The position numbers were made by a program, and so were the translations under genes. This document shows, piece after piece, positions 52,935-61,418 of a stretch of 64,000 nt of DNA. Numbering within the stretch: position 1 is the first letter of the stretch; each line of letters begins with the position of its first letter. The DNA is from Nitrospira sp. SG-bin1 (lineage in GTDB: Bacteria > Nitrospirota > Nitrospiria > Nitrospirales > Nitrospiraceae), in assembly GCA_002083365.1 (NCBI GenBank), contig LVWS01000019.1:1-64000 (forward strand), given 5' to 3'. Under the pieces are notes generated by a model. That model did no database searches. It saw only the letters and a program-made list of their open reading frames with translations, and had not been told where the DNA came from.

Positions 52935-54446
52935 ATGGATCTCATAGATCCCATACTGTTCTGGAACGCAGTCGCGTTGGAAGCGAATCGATTGGACCAC
53001 ACTGTCGCGAAGATCAAGCCTAGTGATGGTTGTTGCATTACAAACCCGGCAGATTGTGATTGTATGCAAGCCGAACATCAGCGTGGGCCGACACTCAGCT
53101 CTCGTGCCCTTGCGATCGTGCATCTGGCCATGCATGATGCCTTCTTCAGCGTCAATGGGGTCAGCTCGATTCCAGGGCCGGGGCCTACACCAAAGAAACT
53201 CTATCTCATCAGTCCGCCATCGCCGCCCCCTGGTCCTAACTCGGCCGTCAAGCGGAGTGCCGCTGTCTCGGGAGCTGCTGTCACTGCGCTATGCACGCTC
53301 TACTCACGGATGCGCACCACATTCGAAGCAAAACTTGCGGAAATAAGCGGGAAGAATGGCACGGATGACGCGGCCTTCAGTTTCGGTCGACGTATTGCAC
53401 TGGCAGTATTCGATACCCGCAGGAACGATGGTGGGGTGATGCCAAAGGATGAGGACTATGCATCGTCCCCTGGTCGTCTCCGTCACCGCCCAGATCCATG
53501 TAATCCGACTCAAGGTTATCTTGGAGTAGCCTACGGTAAAACTCCAACCTTTGCCGTGACTACCTGGCAGGCGCTCGACCCACCGCCTGCGGAGACCAGC
53601 ACGCGATATAGTGACGATTACAAGGAGGTATACGAGAAGGGTGGTGCACAGGAACTTAACACGACGATACGTAATTCAGAAGAAACTGCCATCGGTTTGT
53701 ATTGGGCCTATGATGGCGCGAGCCAGATCGGCACACCTCCGCGACTCTATAATCAGGTCGTCCGAGAAGTGGCCAAAGTAAAAGGCAATACCACAGAACA
53801 AAATGCACGACTCTTTGCCCTGATCAATTGCGCGATGGGCGACTCGGGAATTCATGCATGGTATTGGAAGTATTGTTACGATTTATGGCGCCCCGTGGTC
53901 GGCATCCGAGAAGATGACAAGTCGACCGGTCCTGCCGCAATGCCGAACAAAACCATTACACCCCCGTGTGACCCCTTCTGGAAGCCGCTGGGCGCACCGC
54001 GTTCCAATGAATTGAAACCGGCCTTTACACCGCCATTTCCGGCCTACCCGAGCGGGCACGCGACGTTTGGAGCAGCAACATTTGAGATGGTGCGGTTGTT
54101 CTACGGGCACACGAATATGAAGACGGAAGACTCGATTGGGTTTACCTTTGTCTCAGACGAGCTTAACGGTAGCACCACGGACAACGATGGTTCGGTTCGG
54201 ACAAATCTCCACCGCAAGTACGATAGCATGGCGGAAGCGATGTACGACAATTCGGTGAGCCGCATCTTTCTGGGGGTGCACTGGCGTTTTGATGGGACGA
54301 GTGGAGAGAACGTAAGCAAAATGCTCAAAGCTACCGATAGGATCGGAGGGGTGCCACTCGGTCGAGAGATTGCTAAAAATATTCTCATCAGCGGCATGAG
54401 GCAACAAGCTGCGCCTCCGACGCCACCATCTGGGTCTTGCATCTAG
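52935..54446 (+). CDS. Vanadium-dependent haloperoxidase-like PAP2-superfamily enzyme
   Basis: 503 residues from ATG 52935 (GAGGAG upstream; the frame opens at 52830). Vanadate-site motifs of the VHPO/PAP2 family: WRPVVGIR-type Arg/Pro block, PAYPSGHATFGAATFE with catalytic His, and SRIFLGVHWRFDG. The Lys/Arg/Ser/Gly/His phosphate- or vanadate-binding set is thus largely in place. Several extra Cys near the N-terminus (CCITNPADCDCMQ). It may oxidise halides or act as an acid phosphatase; the sequence does not decide. No signal peptide is clear. Confidence 0.85.
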   Translation: MDLIDPILFWNAVALEANRLDHTVAKIKPSDGCCITNPADCDCMQAEHQRGPTLSSRALAIVHLAMHDAFFSVNGVSSIPGPGPTPKKLYLISPPSPPPGPNSAVKRSAAVSGAAVTALCTLYSRMRTTFEAKLAEISGKNGTDDAAFSFGRRIALAVFDTRRNDGGVMPKDEDYASSPGRLRHRPDPCNPTQGYLGVAYGKTPTFAVTTWQALDPPPAETSTRYSDDYKEVYEKGGAQELNTTIRNSEETAIGLYWAYDGASQIGTPPRLYNQVVREVAKVKGNTTEQNARLFALINCAMGDSGIHAWYWKYCYDLWRPVVGIREDDKSTGPAAMPNKTITPPCDPFWKPLGAPRSNELKPAFTPPFPAYPSGHATFGAATFEMVRLFYGHTNMKTEDSIGFTFVSDELNGSTTDNDGSVRTNLHRKYDSMAEAMYDNSVSRIFLGVHWRFDGTSGENVSKMLKATDRIGGVPLGREIAKNILISGMRQQAAPPTPPSGSCI

Positions 54447-54455
54447 TCATTCTGA

Positions 54456-54488
54456 AACCACCCGGCACGAGATGCGTGCCGGGTGGTT
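54456..54488 (+). terminator. Terminator-like hairpin after the haloperoxidase gene
   Basis: Perfect 13-base arms 54456-54468 and 54476-54488 around a seven-base loop, ten bases after the stop. The T tract is short, so strength is uncertain. Confidence 0.7.
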
Positions 54489-54567
54489 ATCAGCCTGTAC
54501 CGACCAGATCCCTAGAACATCCCCACATTTGACAAGTCTTCAATTCACCGTCAACAATCGCCCAAGC

Positions 54568-55806
54568 ATGTCAGCCAAGCTTCCCATGGCCCGTCAGCCG
54601 ATTGCCGCACAGATCGAGGACGACGAACCTACCTTCCCTCGCTACACCGGCCCGGCGTTCTTATCCTATGGGTTCAGGCCGTTTTTTCTGGGTGCCGCGC
54701 TGTTCGCCGGCCTGACCATTCTTTTATGGATTGCTTTGTACGCGGGGCGGGCGCAAGCGAACTTTCTCTATTCCCCTCGTGACTGGCACGTCCATGAGAT
54801 GCTGTTCGGATATCTTCCCGCGTTGATCGCTGGATTTCTGCTGACTGCCATGCCCAATTGGACGGACCGCATGCCGCTCAGAGGGACGCCGTTACTGGCG
54901 TTCTTTCTGCTATGGGTGACGGGTCGGCTGTTTATGACAGTTCCCTTATTGGGAGTCTCCGCCGCCGTGGTTGTCGACGCAGCTTTTCTGGCCTTGCTGG
55001 CCGCGTACGTTTGGCGGGAGATTGTCGCCTCCCGGACGTGGGACAGGGCTCCGATCGGCATATTGGTGAGCCTCTATGCCGTGACAAACCTTCTGTTTCA
55101 TCTCTCGGCACTCCGCGATGGACCGACGGATTTTTCGGAGCGAATGGCCTTGTCCGTGATGACCATGATGTTGACCGTCATCGGCGGGCGCCTCACGCCC
55201 ACCTTCACCCGCGAGTTCTTGGCCGAAAGGAATGTGCCTCGGTTACCAGAAATGTTTTCTTTCATGGATGGTATCGCCATTGGTCTTGTCCTTGTGGGAG
55301 TCATCGCCTGGACTCTTTGGCCGAAGAGTCACTGGGCGGGAGTCATGTTGGTCGCGGCTGGCATGGCAAGCGTGATTCGTTTGCTGCGCTGGGGAGGGTG
55401 GCGGACGTGGAGCGAACCGTTGGTGTTCATCCTGCACGTGGGCTATGGATGGGTCGGCCTCTTTTTGGTGGCCTTGGGAGCCTCGATTCTAGGGATGGGC
55501 TTTTCTCCCGAAAACGCCGTGCATCTCCTCACCACTGGAGCGATGGGAGCGATGACACTGGCGGTGATGACCCGAGCAAGTCTCGGGCACACAGGACGAC
55601 CACGGCATGCCGATCGGCCTACCGTAGCCATCTATCTGCTGGTCAATATGGGAGCTCTCTTGCGAATCTTTGCTCCGAGCCCGGATATCCCTACGGGGCT
55701 GACTTATGCGATGCTTGGTCTATCGGCCGTGGGATGGAGCAGCGCCTATTTCCTCTTCGCACTCGTCTACGGGCGTTATCTCCTCAGTCCCAGCCTTGAT
55801 GAGTAA
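54568..55806 (+). CDS. NnrS family membrane protein
   Basis: 412 residues from ATG 54568 (Shine-Dalgarno unclear; the frame opens at 54472). Polytopic, about 12 helices, with the NnrS blocks FLSYGFRPFFLGAALFAGLTI, RDWHVHEMLFGYLPALIAGFLLTAMPNWT, GGRLTPTFTRE and TGAMGAMTLAVMTRASLGHTGR. NnrS is a haem-copper protein of nitrosative-stress defence. Plausible in an organism that handles nitrite/NO. Appears to be transcribed alone, after the haloperoxidase terminator. Confidence 0.9.
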   Translation: MSAKLPMARQPIAAQIEDDEPTFPRYTGPAFLSYGFRPFFLGAALFAGLTILLWIALYAGRAQANFLYSPRDWHVHEMLFGYLPALIAGFLLTAMPNWTDRMPLRGTPLLAFFLLWVTGRLFMTVPLLGVSAAVVVDAAFLALLAAYVWREIVASRTWDRAPIGILVSLYAVTNLLFHLSALRDGPTDFSERMALSVMTMMLTVIGGRLTPTFTREFLAERNVPRLPEMFSFMDGIAIGLVLVGVIAWTLWPKSHWAGVMLVAAGMASVIRLLRWGGWRTWSEPLVFILHVGYGWVGLFLVALGASILGMGFSPENAVHLLTTGAMGAMTLAVMTRASLGHTGRPRHADRPTVAIYLLVNMGALLRIFAPSPDIPTGLTYAMLGLSAVGWSSAYFLFALVYGRYLLSPSLDE

Positions 55807-55889
55807 TGGGCCAGGGGGGATAAGAATTTGGTGATCCTCAATAAGTGGCATCCCATTGACCTGTGGGGTATCATGAGTATCTCAAAGGG

Positions 55890-55928
55890 AGCCGGAGCAG
55901 CGTGAGAACGCAGCCGGCTTTCATTATC
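55890..55928 (+). terminator. Hairpin between nnrS and ssrA
   Basis: Nested arms 55890-55895/55914-55919 and 55900-55903/55908-55911, followed by TTTCATT. Could end nnrS; a weak TTGACC...TATCTC promoter candidate for ssrA lies just upstream (55856-55883), in which case the hairpin would sit in its leader. Confidence 0.5.
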
Positions 55929-55943
55929 AACAATCTGAACAAA

Positions 55944-56292
55944 GGGGGCGACCGGTTTCGACGGGGATACTGAGGTCACTGTCGCATGTCGAGCTCTCGG
56001 GAACTCGTAAAAGTCCGAGAAAATGCAACTGCCAATCAAGAACTGGCACTCGCAGCTTAATTAAGCTGTGACGTCGTTCCATCTGAGGCCCGCGGGGGTG
56101 GAATGGCGCGATGCAGCGGGCTGGTCCCAGGCCGGTGCTCAGCGGCTGAGGACGAGATCTTTCTGGGCTAGCGGCTGTTCTAAGCCTGCCGACGGGCGTG
56201 GATGGCTGCGAACCTTAAATTGTCGGCTACACATGTAGACACAGTGCACTGACGATCTTCGGACAGGGGTTCAACTCCCCTCGCCTCCACCA
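55944..56292 (+). ncRNA. ssrA: Transfer-messenger RNA (tmRNA)
   Basis: 349 bases. The 5' end GGGGGCGACCGGTTTCGACG and the 3' end with T-loop GGTTCAACTCC and encoded CCA (56290-56292) pair to form the tRNA-like half (55944-55950 with 56282-56288). The resume codon GCA is at 56025 and the tag reads A-T-A-N-Q-E-L-A-L-A-A before TAA 56058-56060. Rescues stalled ribosomes and marks products for proteolysis. Confidence 0.97.
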
Positions 56293-56324
56293 GACCTCGT
56301 TGCGCGTGCCGCCCGCTCTTCATC

Positions 56325-56700
56325 GCGGGCGGATAATCACCACCCGAGTATTTTCTATTCCTTTGTGTAACCTGCGGACTCTTTTTCGTTTTATCGAATT
56401 GGCGCTCGCGGATAAATACCTCCAGTCTCTTGCTCTAATACCGCACTTCCTGCGTACCGGCGGCTCATCCCTCATTGACGCCGCCAGAAAGAGTCTTCAA
56501 CCCACCAGTGTTATGTTATCGATCCCTAGGCTCTGTATCGTTTTTTCGTAATTGAGGCCGGCGGAGAGTATCTTCACCTCACCCGTGGCAATTTCCCTGG
56601 GTTGACCCGGCGCCTCTCTCTATCGCTGTATCCTGATTGACTGCGCCGGATAATTGTCTCAGATGTTCACCTTTTCTCACTTGCTCTCTGTATTCACGTG
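56325..56700. repeat. Possible degenerate ~77-base tandem repeats downstream of ssrA
   Basis: The word ATTG(A) followed by a GC-rich core (GCCGSCGGA-like), then TA/GAGTATCT and a TTCACC/CAACCC run recurs at 56398, 56474, 56551 and 56636 (intervals 76, 77, 85). The units differ a lot, so chance cannot be excluded. The stretch 56293-56734 has no credible gene. Confidence 0.35.
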
Positions 56701-56734
56701 TCACCCACATGCTCGGGCCCCACCTAGCTTGTGA

Positions 56735-57808
56735 ATGGTCCTGAAACTGCTACTATTTACTCCGTCAATTAGGGGACGCACTTATCGCTTGGTAAATCTG
56801 ATGTCTGTGTTGGTTCCGGTCTTTGCTGCACTCTTGTTCTTCACGCTATCGGTCTCCAGTCATCCAGCGCAAGCGGACCTAGATCGGGGCAATTGGCGTA
56901 CAGCAGCTCCGATGCCGACGAAGCGAACGGAGGTGGCGGCTGCGGCACTGGATGGCAGGATTTACGTGGTCGGCGGGTTTGAAAAGCCCGGCTTGGGCAA
57001 TGTGTTGAATTTCGCGACCACGCGATCCGTCGAAGTCTATGATCCCGCGACGGACCAATGGACTTCCAAAGCGCCGCTGCCGGTTGGTCTACATCATGTC
57101 GGGATCGGTGTGGTAGGTGGGCAATTATATGTTATTGGGGGATACAGCAAATCAGCATTCAGTGTCTGGAACCCTGTGGCGACTGTCTATGCCTATGATC
57201 CAGTTAGGGACAGCTGGACTGAACGTGCCCCGATGCCGACGGCACGCGGCGCACTGTCGGTCACGCAACAAGATGGAAAACTTTACGCCATCGGAGGTTA
57301 TGATCGGAAGACGAACAACGCGCAGGTCGAAGTGTATGATCCCGTGCGAAACGAGTGGACAACGGCTGCATCTCTACCGACCCCTCGTGATCACCTCGCG
57401 ACCGCGACAGTCGCCGGAAAGATTTATGCGATTGGCGGACGGGTGAATGGAGACTATTCGCAGAACCTCGCTGTTATGGAACGGTATGACCCATCGACTG
57501 ATCGTTGGACGCGCGTCGCGGAACTTCCGACCGCTCGGAGCGGCATCACGGCTGCTGTAGTCGAAGGACAAGTCTACGTATTCGGCGGCGAAGGGGCCGG
57601 CGGCACATTCGATCAGAACGAGGCCTATGACCCGGTCCGAGACACATGGCTCACCATGGTTTCGATGCCAACTGCGCGTCATGGCCTTGGGTCGGGAGTG
57701 GTACAAGGGCGGATTTATGTGATCAGTGGTGGCCCGACTCCCGGCGGGTCCTTCAGCGATCTGAACGAAGTCTTTCTCCCTCCAGGAAGCAGTGTGAAAA
57801 CCGACTGA
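56735..57808 (+). CDS. Exported Kelch-repeat beta-propeller protein
   Basis: 357 residues with an export segment (LMSVLVPVFAALLFFTLSVSSHPAQA). At least six Kelch repeats follow, each with the DGRIYVVGG / KLYAIGG / GQLYVIGG turn, a YDP...W stretch (VYDPATDQWT, AYDPVRDSWT, VYDPVRNEWT, RYDPSTDRWT, AYDPVRDTW) and PTAR or PTPR strand ends. Forms a six-bladed propeller for protein or glycan binding; the partner is unknown. Confidence 0.88.
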   Translation: MVLKLLLFTPSIRGRTYRLVNLMSVLVPVFAALLFFTLSVSSHPAQADLDRGNWRTAAPMPTKRTEVAAAALDGRIYVVGGFEKPGLGNVLNFATTRSVEVYDPATDQWTSKAPLPVGLHHVGIGVVGGQLYVIGGYSKSAFSVWNPVATVYAYDPVRDSWTERAPMPTARGALSVTQQDGKLYAIGGYDRKTNNAQVEVYDPVRNEWTTAASLPTPRDHLATATVAGKIYAIGGRVNGDYSQNLAVMERYDPSTDRWTRVAELPTARSGITAAVVEGQVYVFGGEGAGGTFDQNEAYDPVRDTWLTMVSMPTARHGLGSGVVQGRIYVISGGPTPGGSFSDLNEVFLPPGSSVKTD

Positions 57809-57933
57809 TCCGTTTCCGCCGTATCTTTGACGACAGAGCGTATCATCTCCTCAATAGACCGAGCTCCCAGACATTCTATCTCCGATGTACGTCAAGTGCC
57901 GGACTCATCGCGAAAATCCGAGCGAGGGTCACG

Positions 57934-58416
57934 TTATCTGGTGGAATTTAGAAGGGTGGCACCACCGATGAGAAGAAAGTATCCGGTGTTATAGAAGGCG
58001 TGCAGAATCATGGAGGGATATACAGATTCGAATCGATCTCGCAGGAAGCCGAAACAGAGGGAAGGAACGAACACGAGTACCGTCCAAGAGACGGAATGGC
58101 TGGCCAGATGGGCCACTGTGAATAAAAGAGATGTCACAAGGTTGGCAAGGGATAGCCCACTCCACGTTTTCTCTTTCCCCCAGGATTGCGACAAATATCC
58201 CTGGACGATCCCACGGAACAGCAATTCCTCGAGCAGCGGCTGCCAAAGGATCACAGAGAGAAAAGCGGGCGACCAGATCGCATGCCATGGCAGTGGTTGA
58301 AACGCCAAGAAACCTATCATGGCGAGCCATGCCATCGGGCCAAGAGCGAACAACCCGAGGAAGACGGGATCCCGATGAAACGGACGAGGGTGGTGAAGGG
58401 CCAGTAATGTCATCAT
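57934..58416 (-). CDS. mrtJ: CPBP-family glutamic-type intramembrane protease, MrtJ-like
   Basis: 160 residues from ATG 58416 (TTG 58425 is an alternative start). Polytopic with the CPBP/CAAX-protease motifs LLEELLFRG (Glu-Glu-x3-Arg), the FTVAH helix His and C-terminal ILHAFYNTGY. Compact length fits the sorting-protease subset (MrtJ/myxosortase-like). It lies 115 bases downstream of the subtilase whose C-terminal tail it would recognise and is likely in the same transcript. The MrtJ name rests on that pairing. Confidence 0.7.
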   Translation of the reverse strand: MMTLLALHHPRPFHRDPVFLGLFALGPMAWLAMIGFLAFQPLPWHAIWSPAFLSVILWQPLLEELLFRGIVQGYLSQSWGKEKTWSGLSLANLVTSLLFTVAHLASHSVSWTVLVFVPSLCFGFLRDRFESVYPSMILHAFYNTGYFLLIGGATLLNSTR

Positions 58417-58531
58417 ATGCGCCAAGCTGCTTGATGGAGGGAGTACTCGGAGGGAACGCCTCGCACCTCCATCCTGCTGTCGGAGTCCAGCTTCCGCTGT
58501 GACGACATTCCTCGCGTTTCAAAACTCAATC

Positions 58532-60844
58532 TCATCGGCGCCTTGCCCTCCACAACAAGGCTGCGAGGGACATGAATAACAGAGTTGGCAGCAGTATGTC
58601 TCCGGTCGTACCGGCGGCTATCGTACAGCCTCCTCCGCCCTCGCTCGCTGCCGGTGGAGGCGGCGCAATGTTGAAGGTCGCAGTGACGGTGGCATCCTGG
58701 GTGAGCGAGCAGGGGCCGGTTCCCGTACAGTCTCCGCTCCATCCTGCGAAGGCAGATCCAGGATCGGGTGCGGCGGTGAGAGTGACAGTGCGACCTTGGA
58801 GAAACTGTCCCCGGCAGGTCGCTCCACAGTTAACTCCGGAGGAATTGGACGCTACCGTGCCGGTGCCTGCGCCTGTCTTGGTTACCGTGACGGTAAAATG
58901 TGCCACCACGCTGGCCAACGCGGCTCGGGCATTGATACGCCCACCCGAGGAGACCTTTCCAGCCAACGAAGTCTTCCGGTCCACGGTGTTCAGGATTGCG
59001 TTCCTGAGTTGGGCCACGGTGAGGTTGGGATTGACTGAGAGCAACAAGCCGGCGAGTCCCGCCACATGAGGGGTGGCCATCGAAGTGCCCTGAAAGAACT
59101 GGTAGTCCGTGGTTCCCGAGGGCGAGCCTGAAACGCAGACAATGCGGACATCGTCCAAATACACGCCGTCGAAGACCTGGGTTTCGTTCGATATGAATCG
59201 AAAGCGAAACCGTGAGTCGGCCACGCCATCTGCGATGTCACCCCAGGTGATGGGAACGAATTGGGCATTGCTGCTCCCGGAAACGCCGTTCATGATCTGC
59301 CAACTCGTCCCGGCGTTTCTCGAGACTTCTACAAGCACTCCATCGGTATCAAGCTCGGTCTGCAAGCGAACGCGGCTGTCCACCCGGCACCCTCTCTGTC
59401 CCGTGGTGCTGAACACCGGTCCGATCGCCAAGGAATCGGTGTCGTTCTGATAGCTCCCGGTCGGACTGTCGGTCAAGCTGTTCGGTTGGCTGAATGCCGT
59501 GGAATTGCTGAATCCCCAGGTGCTCTTGGTTCCCTCGAAGACATATCCGAGCCCGATCGGATTGGAATCGAAGGCATGGAAAAGGACATTCGTTACGTTT
59601 GATGTGGGTCTTGTGCTGTTGATTTCGATCCCCGGTGCGGCTACCTGGACGGTCGTAGACCCGAAATTTGAAAAGGTCGTCAATTGATCATTGTGGTCAG
59701 TCGCGGCGACTGCGATCACGTTGGCCAACGCGGCTTTCTGTTGCCCGTCACATACGGAAGGCGCGCTGAAATTTGAAGGAAAGTTCGGGACGCTGTCATT
59801 GTCGTCGCCGATTCGATCATTCCCACCGTTGCCTGCCGCCGCAACAAAAAGCACCCCCGCTGCATTTGCGGCACTCACCGCGTCATAAAAGGCCACGCTA
59901 CACTCGGGTCCGATAAAACTCGCGTTAATCACGCGTGCGCCTTTGGCAATGGCATAGTCGATCGCGCTGATAATGGCGGTGGTGGATAAGGATCGGTCCA
60001 CCCCTCCGGCTTTCAGCGCCATCAGCTTCGCGGTCCACATGACGCCTGTGACTCCCGTTCCGTTATTTCCGGCACCCGCGATGGTGCCTGCGACGTGAGT
60101 GCCGTGCCCTTCGTTCCCTCCAGGATTGAGATCGACAGGATCCATTGGGTCACTGTCGTTCATGTGAAAATCCCATCCCCGCACATCGTCGACCAATCCA
60201 TTCCCATCGTCATCAACGCCATTTCCGGCAATCTCTCCCCGATTTGTCCAGATATTCGGTGCGAGATCCGGATGATCGTAGGCGATGCCCGAGTCGATGA
60301 CTGCGACAATGACGTTTGGACTTCCCGTGCTGATATCCCAGGCTTCAGGGGCGTCAATGTCGGCATCTGATCGTCCTGCCGTTCCGTTGACAGCTTGACC
60401 CGTGTTATGGAGCCCCCATAATGTGTCGAACTGTGTATCGTTGGGAATGGCTTGTAACGAGTACAGGTAGTTGGGTTCGGCATACTCGACGGCGGGATTG
60501 CTTCGGTACTTCAAGACCGCTTCCTCCACCGACAAGGCACCGTCCAATTTATACTGATGAACCACCCCGGCGTTCGCTGATAGCGCAGTAAGTTCTTTGG
60601 CGCCCATATCGACATTCAGCGACGCGATTTTTGATGTGGACGCCTCATCCCGGAACTTGACGAGCACCTCTCCTGGGACATAGCGCGCAGGGCGACGCAC
60701 GTCTCCTGATAACGCCGTCATTCCACCGGCTGCCTGTTTCTGCTTCGCATACACCAATCGATCTCCGGACATGAGTCCCGTCCATGTGACCGCGGCTGTC
60801 GCAATGCCTGCGAAGGCCCCGACCCAACAGAGCGCAATTTTCAT
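58532..60844 (-). CDS. Subtilase (S8) with propeptide, jelly-roll insert, B-repeat and JDVT-CTERM-like tail
   Basis: 770 residues from ATG 60844 (frame opens at 60886). Order (this numbering): signal peptide 1-25; fervidolysin-like propeptide ~55-125 (VPGEVLVKFRDE ... VEYAEPNYLY); S8 catalytic domain with D184 (VAVIDSG), H250 (GHGTHVAG), S588 (GTSMATPHVAG). A ~150-residue beta-sandwich insert (~415-572; VLFHAFDSNPIGLGYVFEG ... VFDGVYLDDVRI) sits between the His and Ser blocks. Then a divergent InlB B-repeat (FAGWSGDCTGTGPC) and a C-terminal tail: Gly-rich, C740, then D-x-LLPTLLF... helix and ARRR. The tail matches the JDVT-CTERM sorting pattern and pairs with the MrtJ-like protease downstream. 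Confidence 0.88.
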   Translation of the reverse strand: MKIALCWVGAFAGIATAAVTWTGLMSGDRLVYAKQKQAAGGMTALSGDVRRPARYVPGEVLVKFRDEASTSKIASLNVDMGAKELTALSANAGVVHQYKLDGALSVEEAVLKYRSNPAVEYAEPNYLYSLQAIPNDTQFDTLWGLHNTGQAVNGTAGRSDADIDAPEAWDISTGSPNVIVAVIDSGIAYDHPDLAPNIWTNRGEIAGNGVDDDGNGLVDDVRGWDFHMNDSDPMDPVDLNPGGNEGHGTHVAGTIAGAGNNGTGVTGVMWTAKLMALKAGGVDRSLSTTAIISAIDYAIAKGARVINASFIGPECSVAFYDAVSAANAAGVLFVAAAGNGGNDRIGDDNDSVPNFPSNFSAPSVCDGQQKAALANVIAVAATDHNDQLTTFSNFGSTTVQVAAPGIEINSTRPTSNVTNVLFHAFDSNPIGLGYVFEGTKSTWGFSNSTAFSQPNSLTDSPTGSYQNDTDSLAIGPVFSTTGQRGCRVDSRVRLQTELDTDGVLVEVSRNAGTSWQIMNGVSGSSNAQFVPITWGDIADGVADSRFRFRFISNETQVFDGVYLDDVRIVCVSGSPSGTTDYQFFQGTSMATPHVAGLAGLLLSVNPNLTVAQLRNAILNTVDRKTSLAGKVSSGGRINARAALASVVAHFTVTVTKTGAGTGTVASNSSGVNCGATCRGQFLQGRTVTLTAAPDPGSAFAGWSGDCTGTGPCSLTQDATVTATFNIAPPPPAASEGGGGCTIAAGTTGDILLPTLLFMSLAALLWRARRR

Positions 60845-60848
60845 CAGG

Positions 60849-61238
60849 CTACTTCTGCGTTTCGTACCGATAATTGGGCTCTGCATACTCGACCTCCGGA
60901 TGTGACGTGAGTTCGGTGATCACGGATTCAATCGATCGATCGTTCAAGATCGTGACGTGATAAAGACGCCCCTGTTGGAGCTCGGCGATCAAGTCGGTTC
61001 GATTACTCTTCAGGATGGACACTATCCGCTCTTGGGAAACCCCGTTTTTGAACTTGACCAACACCTGACGCGGAACGAACCGCTTCACAGGAGATTCCGA
61101 GGCTTGTGCTGAAACGTGTGGTCCTGCCCCATTTCGGTGCGTTGCGTCGCAGGACATGGAGAACCAAACGGCGGACATGCACATCATGTTTGTCACAAGG
61201 CGCGTCATACGAAGAGATAGAGCGCGTAAGCACGTCAT
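60849..61238 (-). CDS. Stand-alone subtilase propeptide domain (putative lipoprotein)
   Basis: 129 residues from ATG 61238 (MTCLRAL; the frame opens at 61361, and MTRLV at 61208 is another option). A hydrophobic segment ending FSMSC may be a lipobox. The C-terminal ~75 residues (VPRQVLVKFKNGVSQERIVSIL ... LTSHPEVEYAEPNYRYETQK) parallel the propeptide of the next gene (VPGEVLVKFRDE ... AVEYAEPNYLY). No protease domain is present. Four bases separate its stop from the subtilase start, so the two are co-expressed. It may fold or inhibit the subtilase in trans. Confidence 0.78.
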   Translation of the reverse strand: MTCLRALSLRMTRLVTNMMCMSAVWFSMSCDATHRNGAGPHVSAQASESPVKRFVPRQVLVKFKNGVSQERIVSILKSNRTDLIAELQQGRLYHVTILNDRSIESVITELTSHPEVEYAEPNYRYETQK

Positions 61239-61418
61239 CGCGTTCTCAGTCCTAAACGCCGTCGATAACCCAGGACCTGTCTGATTAGGCGAATACATGT
61301 AATGGATCCCGCGCGCATTCAGATATCCCTCTTTCAGGGGACAAGGTAATACGATGCACACAGCTGATTGCCTTTGAGCGTGACCCGGTGGAGTGACCGG
61401 GCGTTGCGCTTCCGACGA

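Noticed and set aside
54858..55799. 313-residue frame inside nnrS in another frame
   Set aside because: Lies wholly within the NnrS coding region, where NnrS motifs are continuous.
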